DNA from: Fimbriimonadales bacterium
GTDB taxonomy: Bacteria > Armatimonadota > Fimbriimonadia > Fimbriimonadales > Fimbriimonadaceae
DNA: 6,814 nucleotides
Assembly (NCBI GenBank): GCA_026392145.1
Contig: JAPLCS010000413.1
Coordinates: 1 to 6,814 of the forward strand
Reading direction: 5' to 3'
In this document: positions 1 through 5,594 of the stretch, in pieces
Position numbering within the stretch: position 1 is the first letter of the stretch
Layout: the number at the start of each line of letters is the position of its first letter
The notes under the pieces: model-generated
Seen by the model: only the letters and a program-made list of their open reading frames with translations
Databases searched by the model: none
Told to the model about the DNA's origin: nothing
Position numbers and translations under genes: made by a program

Positions 1-231
1 TCCACCAACGTGGTCTTCGTGTGCATGAGTAAGAAACACACCCTTAACTCTCTCTTTGTTTTCAATTAAATAAGTAAAGTCGGGAACAACAATATCCACT
101 CCCAGCATTTCTTCGTTGGGGAAAGAAAGTCCACAATCCACAACGACAATGTCATCACCTTGCTCGACGAGACTACAGTTCTTACCAATTTCGCCGACGA
201 CACCCAGGGCTATGACTTTTACTTCACTCAC
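1..231 (-). CDS. rnj: Ribonuclease J, N-terminal part (cut by window edge)
   Basis: RNase J is a metallo-beta-lactamase/beta-CASP nuclease that processes and degrades RNA in the cytoplasm using two zinc ions. Only the first 77 codons are present. Residues 9-18 read LGVVGEIGKN, matching the family's opening LGGLGEIGKN block. The stretch GDDIVVVDCGLSFPNEEMLG follows, and residues 67-74 hold the metal-binding H-x-H-x-D-H signature (THAHEDH). The usual Gly between the first two His is Ala here. The start is GTG at 231-229, chosen because the alignment with the family begins a few residues later; the in-frame stop upstream is at 273-271, so only TTG codons could give a longer protein. A weak AGG (246-244) lies 12 nt upstream. 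Family assignment is firm from sequence; the rest of the gene lies outside the window. Confidence 0.93.
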   Translation of the reverse strand, partial: MSEVKVIALGVVGEIGKNCSLVEQGDDIVVVDCGLSFPNEEMLGVDIVVPDFTYLIENKERVKGVFLTHAHEDHVGG

Positions 232-257
232 GATAACAGGGTACCTGCAATGAGGGA

Positions 258-286
258 ATTCCAAATTCAATCAGCCGTTCTTTCAA
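258..286 (-). promoter_or_regulatory. Candidate sigma-70-type promoter for rnj
   Basis: Read on the minus strand, TTGAAA (286-281) and TGGAAT (263-258) are separated by exactly 17 nt. The -35 box matches consensus at 5 of 6 positions and the -10 box at 4 of 6. A transcript starting about 7 nt below the -10 box would have a leader of roughly 20 nt before the rnj GTG. This is pattern recognition only; no start-site data are available. Confidence 0.4.
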
Positions 287-313
287 GGTTATGAGTGATA
301 GCAAAAACAATTA

Positions 314-351
314 CTAAAAAAAAGAAGTCCACCCTAAAAGATGAACTTCTT
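314..351 (-). terminator. Rho-independent terminator after the fasciclin gene
   Basis: On the minus strand AAGAAGTTC (351-343) pairs with GGACTTCTT (330-322) in a 9-bp stem with one U-G wobble and a 12-nt loop. It runs into an unbroken U-tract (eight T on the minus strand, 323-316). It lies about 32 nt beyond the fasciclin stop and upstream of rnj, so it should end the msrA-fasciclin transcript before rnj. A second small hairpin, CCGTA/TACGG with a 4-nt loop (365-378), sits between the stop codon and this terminator but has no U-tract. On the plus strand there is no T-run after the stem, so the terminator appears one-directional. Confidence 0.75.
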
Positions 352-383
352 CCTTCTATGTTGTCCGTAAAAATACGGGAAAC

Positions 384-884
384 TTACTTGATTCCGGCAA
401 CAGCTTTAGCAACTGTTGGAGGAAGGATTACACTGTCAATCACGTGAATGACACCGTTGGTGCACTTGATATCTGCAGCTGAAACCTTTGCTCCGTTGAA
501 TGAAGCTCCACCTTTCAGAGAAACAGTAACTTCTTCACCTTGAACAGTCTTAACCTTTCCGGCTTTGAGATCCTTTGCCATAACGTTTCCGGAAATTACG
601 TGATAGGTAAGAACCTTGGTTAAAAGTGCCTTATCTTTCCCAAGAATGTCCAAAATCTTCTTTGGAACCTTAGCAAAAGCTGCGTCAGTTGGGGCAAGTA
701 CAGTGAATGGGCCGGTGCCTTTAAGCGTGTCTACAAGGCCAGCGGCGGTGACGAGCTTTGCAAGTGTCTTGAAGCTACCTGCAGCAACTGCGGTATCAAC
801 GATGTCCTTTTCTCCTACCTTAGCAGGAACAAAAGCTGCGAGTGAAAGCACAGAAAGTGCTAAAATGGTGTTGCGAATCTTCAT
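384..884 (-). CDS. Secreted FAS1 (fasciclin) domain protein
   Basis: A 166-residue protein with one FAS1 domain, a fold found in secreted and surface proteins linked to adhesion; its exact role here is unknown. Residues 1-21 form a signal peptide (positive MKIRN, hydrophobic [12 protein letters not shown], likely cleavage near VPA-K). The FAS1 domain fills about 25-160: [11 protein letters not shown] at 60-70, the conserved Tyr-His in TYHVISG at 93-99, and [14 protein letters not shown] near the end. I chose ATG 884 because the signal peptide starts there. The alternative ATG at 917 adds 11 polar residues in front of the signal peptide and has no Shine-Dalgarno. A weak AAAGAG precedes ATG 884. 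The gene lies 94 bp downstream of msrA on the same strand and may share its transcript. Stop codon is TAA. Domain call is firm; no ligand or process can be named. Confidence 0.92.
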   Translation of the reverse strand: MKIRNTILALSVLSLAAFVPAKVGEKDIVDTAVAAGSFKTLAKLVTAAGLVDTLKGTGPFTVLAPTDAAFAKVPKKILDILGKDKALLTKVLTYHVISGNVMAKDLKAGKVKTVQGEEVTVSLKGGASFNGAKVSAADIKCTNGVIHVIDSVILPPTVAKAVAGIK

Positions 885-923
885 TGGATTTGTCTCTTTG
901 GTAGTGTCAGCTACCATGGTCTA

Positions 924-960
924 CTACAGGGCTCGGAAGGTAAAAGTTCCGGGCCCGTAG
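924..960 (-). other. Long intercistronic hairpin between msrA and the fasciclin gene
   Basis: Positions 924-938 (CTAC, one unpaired A, then a GC-rich ten-base arm) pair with 947-960, giving 14 base pairs including one wobble (T-G on the plus strand; the same position is C-A on the minus strand) and an 8-nt loop. It lies 19 nt after the msrA stop and 40 nt before the fasciclin ATG. In the transcribed minus direction it is not followed by a U-tract, so it does not look like an intrinsic terminator for msrA. On the plus strand five T follow directly (961-965). It may stabilise the msrA 3' end, shape the fasciclin leader, or end antisense transcripts; these roles are inference. Confidence 0.55.
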
Positions 961-978
961 TTTTTAATCGAATAAAAA

Positions 979-1647
979 TTAGCCTTTTTTTAGTTTTGAG
1001 GCATATTTTTTCCTAAACTCAGCTACCTTCGGTGCCACGACGTACTGACAGTAACCTGCGTTCATCATCATTCTCTCCTGAGGAGTCGCCTTCTCATACT
1101 TAACAAAGTAGTTTTGGTGATACTCTTCAGCTCGAACATAGTTCTTGAGAGGCTCAAGTTTGGTCACGATGTTTGCCGAATAGATTCTTGCCTTTGAGAT
1201 TTCTTTAATAATGCTCTCAGCTAACGCTTTGCCTTCTGCATTTTCATAAAAAACAACACTACGATATTGAGTTCCCGCATCTGGGCCTTGCCGATTCAAC
1301 TGAGTAGGGTCATGGAGAGTAAAAAAGATTCGAAGAAGATCTGCTTCACTTACTTCCTCCGGATGAAATGTAATCTTCACAACTTCCGCATGACCAGTGG
1401 TTCCACTACAAACTTGCTCATAGGTGACAGGAGTACGGGCACCGCCAGCATAACCGCTTTCAACGTCAACAACTCCCTTGAGAGCTTCAAAGTTATGTTC
1501 GATGCACCAAAAGCATCCTCCACCGACGACAAGTGTTTTTGTTTCCATTTTTTGTTTTGTTTGAGTTTTTGACTGTCCATAACCTGTGGTGACAGCAAAG
1601 ATAATCACTAAGAGCAGGCAACCAAAATTAGACCAAGATTTTAACAT
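979..1647 (-). CDS. msrA: Peptide-methionine (S)-S-oxide reductase MsrA, exported
   Basis: MsrA reduces the S-epimer of methionine sulfoxide in proteins, repairing oxidative damage. The 222-residue product has an N-terminal signal sequence: MLKSWSN, a hydrophobic run at about 8-21, possible cleavage near GYGQS (22-26), then a Lys/Gln/Thr-rich linker to about 34. Residues 39-48 carry the catalytic motif (GGGCFWC, nucleophile Cys45). The family blocks SGYAGG (64-69), YEQVCSGTTGHAEV with the catalytic Glu88, HDPTQLNRQGPDAGTQYRS and EEYHQNYF all follow. Cys200 in GYCQYVVAPKV is a likely resolving Cys. The export signal implies repair outside the cytoplasm, with electrons from an envelope thiol system not seen here. 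No Shine-Dalgarno stands before ATG 1647. Met34 could start a cytosolic form, but also without an obvious ribosome site. TAA stop. Enzyme assignment is firm; location is inferred from the signal sequence. Confidence 0.95.
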   Translation of the reverse strand: MLKSWSNFGCLLLVIIFAVTTGYGQSKTQTKQKMETKTLVVGGGCFWCIEHNFEALKGVVDVESGYAGGARTPVTYEQVCSGTTGHAEVVKITFHPEEVSEADLLRIFFTLHDPTQLNRQGPDAGTQYRSVVFYENAEGKALAESIIKEISKARIYSANIVTKLEPLKNYVRAEEYHQNYFVKYEKATPQERMMMNAGYCQYVVAPKVAEFRKKYASKLKKG

Positions 1648-1673
1648 TGTATGCTTAACTACGCACTTCTCAA
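1646..1673 (-). promoter_or_regulatory. Promoter-like boxes overlapping the msrA start codon
   Basis: On the minus strand TTGAGA (1673-1668) and TACAAT (1651-1646) are spaced 16 nt apart and each matches the sigma-70 consensus well. The -10 box overlaps the annotated msrA ATG, so a transcript from here would begin inside the signal-peptide codons and could not make the exported form. It is either chance or a second promoter for a shorter product starting at Met34. No comparably good promoter was found further upstream for the full-length gene. Confidence 0.25.
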
Positions 1674-1740
1674 GTTCTTTGATACCAAGTCCCCAGTGCT
1701 TTCCCTACACAATTTTCATCCCCACTTTATTCAAAGCCTG

Positions 1741-1746
1741 TAAAAT
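1741..1746 (+). promoter_or_regulatory. Possible -10 box placing transcription start at the channel gene ATG
   Basis: TAAAAT (5 of 6 to TATAAT) ends 6 nt before ATG 1753 and no Shine-Dalgarno precedes that ATG. A start site at the usual distance would coincide with the ATG, giving a leaderless mRNA. No convincing -35 box lies 16-18 nt upstream, so the call is weak. Confidence 0.25.
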
Positions 1747-1752
1747 CACGTT

Positions 1753-3165
1753 ATGTCGGTGATTGTTTGTGGTCTGGGACAAGTTGGCGTACGGGTTGCC
1801 GTGCTTCTGCTCAACCTTGGACAGCAAGTCAAGGTAATTACCACTGACGCACTTCCTGAATTCCAAAAATTAGTCGAAGACGCCGGCGGAGAAATCATTA
1901 AGGCAGACGCTCGTGATTCAGCCGAATTGGTGAGAGCCGGAATTGGGGAAGCAAAATCACTAGTAGCATGTACAAGTTCGGACCTTCAAAATATTGAAAT
2001 CTCCTTGGATGCGCGAGCAGCAAACCCCCAACTCAGAATTGTTGCGAGAATATTTGACCAAAACTTAGCGACTCAATTGAGGAACACCTTTGGAATCGAT
2101 GAAATTCTCGCCATGTCTCAATTAGTGGCTCCTATTTTTGCGGCCGAGGCACTTGATAGTCAGGCACTCGGCACATTCAATTGGAATCAAAACAAGTTCA
2201 CGGTGGTCTTAGGTGACTGTCAGAGCCCAGCAGATCAAGAATTCGTAATCAACGAAATTGGAAAACTGAGCCTGCTAAAATCTTCAGACAAAGTCCAAAA
2301 ACCCAACCGCCAAAAACGTGGCGACTTCATCTGGCAGCTTATTAAGAACACTCCTAGAGAACTCGGAATACTCTTTTTGTTCGTGACTATTCTTTCGGTT
2401 CTCTGCACAGGAGTTTTCCTTCTCGCAATGGATTTATCTCCGATTGATGCCTTCTATTTTGTAGTCACAAGTTTAACCACCACTGGGTACGGTGACATCA
2501 ATGTAGTGAACGAGAGTAACTGGCTCAAACTATTCACGATTGGCATGATGATTATCGGATCGGGCTCTATTGCAGTCCTGTACTCGATCCTTACCAACTT
2601 TATCGTATCCACCAAATTCGATGATCTGTTTGGTCAACAGCAAACCAACATGAAAAACCATGTGGTTGTAGTAGGTCTTGGAAACCTGGGCTACAAGTTA
2701 ATTGAAACCCTTTTGGCAATGGACATCCCAGTTATCGCCACAGATCTAGACAGTTCCAATCCATTTCGAGGAACACTTCAAGATCAAATACCGATTATTG
2801 TCGGGGATGGACGCGAGAGTTACACACTTCAGAGAGCATCAGTTCAACATGCTAGGGCGGTAATAGCGACTACTGGTGATGACGGTGTGAATTTGTCAAT
2901 TGGACTTGCGGCTAAAGAAATCAATCCAAAGGTAAAAACCGTGATTCAACTGTTTGAATCGACATTCGCTGCAAAAGTAGAGGCAAACCTCAACATCGAT
3001 CGTGCCCTAAGTGCATCACTTCTGTGCGCACCAGGATTTGTAGCAGCAGCAATATTTCCCAAAGCCGTATTTAGCTTTTTCTCAAACAATCGCCTTGTGG
3101 TGCTCTATGAAAACGAACAAGGAAAACTCGAAGTAGCTCAGGTTTCGTGCAGAAAGTCAAACTAA
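1753..3165 (+). CDS. Potassium channel protein with RCK (TrkA-N) domains on both sides of a two-helix pore
   Basis: A 470-residue membrane protein likely to form a K+-selective channel gated by cytoplasmic nucleotide or ion binding. Residues 3 to about 140 form a Rossmann-type RCK domain with the nucleotide loop GLGQVG at 7-12. After a linker (about 145-200) come TM1 (about 205-227), a pore helix, the selectivity filter TTTGYGD (242-248), and TM2 (about 260-284), which contains a flexible GSG (269-271). A second RCK domain starts at about 302 with GLGNLG at 308-313. Only about 45 residues follow it, and I see no full RCK-C (TrkA-C) domain. Most RCK channels carry RCK domains after the pore only. 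ATG 1753 is chosen because the first beta strand starts at residue 3; no Shine-Dalgarno is visible. It diverges from msrA across 105 bp and is followed 51 bp later by a MarR gene. TAA stop. Ion selectivity is inferred from the filter. Confidence 0.9.
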   Translation: MSVIVCGLGQVGVRVAVLLLNLGQQVKVITTDALPEFQKLVEDAGGEIIKADARDSAELVRAGIGEAKSLVACTSSDLQNIEISLDARAANPQLRIVARIFDQNLATQLRNTFGIDEILAMSQLVAPIFAAEALDSQALGTFNWNQNKFTVVLGDCQSPADQEFVINEIGKLSLLKSSDKVQKPNRQKRGDFIWQLIKNTPRELGILFLFVTILSVLCTGVFLLAMDLSPIDAFYFVVTSLTTTGYGDINVVNESNWLKLFTIGMMIIGSGSIAVLYSILTNFIVSTKFDDLFGQQQTNMKNHVVVVGLGNLGYKLIETLLAMDIPVIATDLDSSNPFRGTLQDQIPIIVGDGRESYTLQRASVQHARAVIATTGDDGVNLSIGLAAKEINPKVKTVIQLFESTFAAKVEANLNIDRALSASLLCAPGFVAAAIFPKAVFSFFSNNRLVVLYENEQGKLEVAQVSCRKSN

Positions 3166-3216
3166 ATGAACACTTTCCAATCTCTGTCACAATCTAAGAG
3201 TTAAGAAGTTTCAGAA

Positions 3217-3642
3217 ATGCGTCGCTCAGAATCCATCATTGCTCTCGCGGCTGAAATCAATGCGAGCTTCAGCCAATCCATCAAGCCTCTGCTAGCAAGT
3301 CATGGAATTACTCATAGCGACTTCGAACTTCTTTCTCTCATCTGGTCTGCTGATGGCAGATCCAACCAATCCGATCTTTCAAGAGCGCTTGGATTAAGTA
3401 GAGCGACTGTAAGCGAAGCAGTTGGGAATCTTGTCAAACGGGGACTTGTTCTCAAATCGGACTCTGAAAGCGATAAAAGGATGGTTCAAATCATCCTCAC
3501 ACCAACAGCGCACAGAATCATGGGTGAACTCGCTATCGAACTCAAAAACCTCGAAGCACATTGGAACCAAAGTCTCTCACAACGTGAGTACGAATCAACA
3601 ACTAAAGGTCTGCGAAAGCTGCTCGATCAGTCTAATTCCTAA
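3217..3642 (+). CDS. MarR-family winged-helix transcriptional regulator
   Basis: A 141-residue protein of typical MarR length. These are dimeric DNA-binding regulators, often repressors released by small molecules or oxidants. The N-terminal helix carries the dimer interface together with the C-terminal helix (about 100-138). The winged helix-turn-helix lies at about 35-95: NQSDLSRALGLS (50-61), the recognition helix SRATVSEAVGNLVKRG (61-76), and a wing with the typical D-x-R of the family in SDKRM (85-89). There is one Trp and no Cys, so direct cysteine-based redox sensing is excluded. It sits between the channel gene (51-bp gap) and leuS (41-bp gap), all on one strand. Only a weak purine stretch (AAGAAG, 3203-3208) precedes the ATG. 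No clear palindromic operator was found in the flanking gaps, so its targets cannot be named. TAA stop. Confidence 0.9.
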   Translation: MRRSESIIALAAEINASFSQSIKPLLASHGITHSDFELLSLIWSADGRSNQSDLSRALGLSRATVSEAVGNLVKRGLVLKSDSESDKRMVQIILTPTAHRIMGELAIELKNLEAHWNQSLSQREYESTTKGLRKLLDQSNS

Positions 3643-3675
3643 CTCACCATTCAATCTCGCTAACTAGGTACCCTT

Positions 3676-3679
3676 AGGA
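3676..3679 (+). promoter_or_regulatory. Weak Shine-Dalgarno for leuS
   Basis: AGGA lies 4 nt before ATG 3684, a short spacing. It is the best ribosome-site match before any gene start in the window and supports this ATG, which is also where the LeuRS alignment begins. The 41-bp gap holds no T-box leader or leucine attenuator. Confidence 0.35.
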
Positions 3680-3683
3680 TTGA

Positions 3684-5588
3684 ATGTTTGATAGATACTT
3701 GCCTTCCGAGTTTGAACCTAAATGGCGTGAACAATGGATGAAATCGGACCTGTTCCGAACTCGGGAAGAAGCGGGAAGAAAAAAGTTCTATGGTTTAGAC
3801 TTCTTTCCTTATCCAAGCGGTGCTGGATTAAGCGTAGGTCACTGCAGAAACTACGTACCAACCGACGTGCTTTGCCGTATGAAATACATGCAAGGCTACA
3901 ACGTTTTGCACCCAATGGGTTTTGATGCTTTTGGACTACCAGCAGAGAATGAAGCCATCAAACGTAGAAGTCATCCTGCCCCAATGATTGAAAAATATGC
4001 CGCGAACTACAAACGGCAAATGGATTTAATTGGAATTGGATTCGATTGGAATCGATCATTCAAAAGCTCAGATCCCGAGTACTACAAATGGACACAATGG
4101 ATTTTTGGAGTGCTCTATGAACGCGGATTAGCATTCCAAAAATTGGGAGCTGTGAACTGGGATCCAGTTGACAAAACAGTGCTTGCTGATGAAGAAGTCA
4201 TTGGCGGCAGAGCAGAGCGCTCCGGTGCCGTGGTAGAAAAAAAATGGATTCCGCAGTGGTACTTCAAAATTACCGAGTACGCCCAACAGTTGATCGATGA
4301 TCTTGAGACAATTGATTGGCCAGAGGGTATCAAAGCCATGCAACGTAACTGGATCGGCAGAAGCGAAGGCTGCCAGTTCACCTTTAGAGTTGCAGGAACG
4401 GGCGAAAAAGAGGCATACGATTTAGAATCAGTTCAACCTGGCTTCACAAAAGCCCTCCATTTTGATGTTTTTACCACACGGATAGACACCATTTTCGGTG
4501 TCACCTTCTGTGTGCTTGCTCCAGAACATGCTCTGATTGACCTACTACCTGTTGGTCCAGAAGAGCGAACAAGAATTGAAGAATATCAAGCAAAAGCTAA
4601 GCTTCTTAGCGATACAGATCGAACCGCCGACTCCAGAGAAAAAACCGGATGCTTTACAGGTGCTTATGCAGTGCATCCTTTCACCGGTAAGCACATTCCA
4701 ATCTGGATTGCAGACTATGTACTTGCTACCTACGGAACCGGTGCGATTATGGCAGTGCCTGCACACGACCAACGTGACTTTGAGTTTGCGACTAAATACG
4801 ATATTGAAGTTCAATTGGTCATTCAGCCTGTGGAAGGAGAGGTTCAATTCCCGCTCAAGTCCGCAGTTGAATCCAAGGAAGGCACCCTCGTTAATTCAAA
4901 TCATTACAACGGTCTTTCGGTAGCCGAAGCCCAAGACAAATTGGGGATACGATTGGAAGCCGAAGCGATTGGCGAGAGGAAAATCCAATACAAACTCCGC
5001 GACTGGTTAATTTCACGTCAGCGATATTGGGGATGCCCCATACCAATCATCCACACAAAAGATGGACAGGAGCAGGTCGTACCAGTGAGTGATCTCCCTG
5101 TTGAACTCCCGGTGGTGGACCAATACGAACCATCAGGTGATGGTTCATCACCACTAGCGCACATTCCAGAATTTATCAACGTCACTGACCGTGACGGTTT
5201 CCTCGCACGAAGAGAAACTGATACCATGGGAGGCTTCGCATGCTCCTCATGGTACTTCTTGAGATTCTGCGACCCACACAACCATGATCAAGCATTTGAT
5301 ATTGAAAAAGTAAAGTATTGGATGCCGGTTGACTGCTATGTAGGAGGCGCAGAGCACGCTGTAATGCACCTGTTGTATGCCAGGTTCTGGACAAAGGTAC
5401 TTTTTGATGCAGGTCACATTCCAATCAAAGAACCCTTCCAAACACTCAGAAATCAGGGACAGGTCCTCGGATACACGCCTTACCGAAAGCCGAGAACCGG
5501 GGAAACCCTGGGAGTAGGAGAAGAAGGAATCCTTGTTTCGTACGAAGAAGCTAAGTTGTTACCCGAGGAAGATCTCACCTGGAAATGA
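3684..5588 (+). CDS. leuS: Leucyl-tRNA synthetase, N-terminal part ending at an in-frame TGA before MSKS
   Basis: LeuRS charges tRNA-Leu with leucine from ATP in the cytoplasm and is normally one chain of about 800-900 residues. These 634 residues hold the class I catalytic core and editing domain. PYPSGAGLSVGH (42-53) is the HIGH-type motif with Ser in place of the first His, followed by RNY and HPMGFDAFGLPAENEA. The Zn-region cysteines of some LeuRS are absent. The CP1 editing domain (about 220-420) has the threonine-rich TTRIDTIFG (264-272, Ile where Pro is usual) and AHDQRD (360-365), whose Asp365 corresponds to the conserved editing Asp. RDWLISRQRYWGCPIP and the GGAEHAVMHLLYARFW block return to the catalytic core. 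The frame stops at TGA after DLTWK and continues in the same frame into the downstream part. Without that part the MSKS loop and tRNA-binding domains are missing, so this polypeptide alone should be inactive. Confidence 0.93.
   Translation: MFDRYLPSEFEPKWREQWMKSDLFRTREEAGRKKFYGLDFFPYPSGAGLSVGHCRNYVPTDVLCRMKYMQGYNVLHPMGFDAFGLPAENEAIKRRSHPAPMIEKYAANYKRQMDLIGIGFDWNRSFKSSDPEYYKWTQWIFGVLYERGLAFQKLGAVNWDPVDKTVLADEEVIGGRAERSGAVVEKKWIPQWYFKITEYAQQLIDDLETIDWPEGIKAMQRNWIGRSEGCQFTFRVAGTGEKEAYDLESVQPGFTKALHFDVFTTRIDTIFGVTFCVLAPEHALIDLLPVGPEERTRIEEYQAKAKLLSDTDRTADSREKTGCFTGAYAVHPFTGKHIPIWIADYVLATYGTGAIMAVPAHDQRDFEFATKYDIEVQLVIQPVEGEVQFPLKSAVESKEGTLVNSNHYNGLSVAEAQDKLGIRLEAEAIGERKIQYKLRDWLISRQRYWGCPIPIIHTKDGQEQVVPVSDLPVELPVVDQYEPSGDGSSPLAHIPEFINVTDRDGFLARRETDTMGGFACSSWYFLRFCDPHNHDQAFDIEKVKYWMPVDCYVGGAEHAVMHLLYARFWTKVLFDAGHIPIKEPFQTLRNQGQVLGYTPYRKPRTGETLGVGEEGILVSYEEAKLLPEEDLTWK
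5127..5152 (+). repeat. Two overlapping, mutually exclusive inverted repeats inside leuS
   Basis: GAACCATCA (5127-5135) is the exact inverse complement of TGATGGTTC (5138-5146). GGTGATG (5136-5142) is the exact inverse complement of CATCACC (5146-5152). The two stems share bases, so only one can form. They encode EPSGDGSSP, a near-symmetrical peptide close to a conserved LeuRS block, so the symmetry may come from the codons rather than from RNA function. Confidence 0.45.
5586..5588 (+). other. In-frame TGA interrupting leuS
   Basis: Codon 635 counted from ATG 3684 is TGA. The next codons, in the same frame, are GTC CGC and then ATG TCT AAG TCA AAG, encoding V-R-M-S-K-S-K. There is no insertion or deletion, and LeuRS similarity resumes at once. 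A single base change of an Arg, Gly, Ser, Leu, Trp or Cys codon would produce it. All five other complete reading frames here end in TAA. No stem typical of a bacterial selenocysteine insertion element is evident just downstream. Confidence 0.95.
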
Positions 5589-5594
5589 GTCCGC

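Noticed and set aside
884..917. Upstream ATG 917 as the fasciclin start
   Set aside because: It adds 11 polar residues before a good signal peptide and has no ribosome site.
616..960. Plus-strand frame of 114 codons opposite the fasciclin gene
   Set aside because: It is the complement of a clear FAS1 gene, resembles no known family and includes the intergenic hairpin.
1267..1572. Plus-strand frame of 101 codons opposite msrA
   Set aside because: It lies antisense to well-conserved MsrA coding sequence and has no protein features of its own.
1618..1647. Lipoprotein signal in MsrA (Cys10)
   Set aside because: The residues before Cys10 (NFG) do not fit a lipobox and the Cys lies before most of the hydrophobic segment.
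3643..3683. T-box, leucine leader peptide or MarR operator before leuS
   Set aside because: The 41-bp gap is too short for a T-box, has no run of Leu codons, and the GGTACC at its centre does not extend into a longer palindrome.
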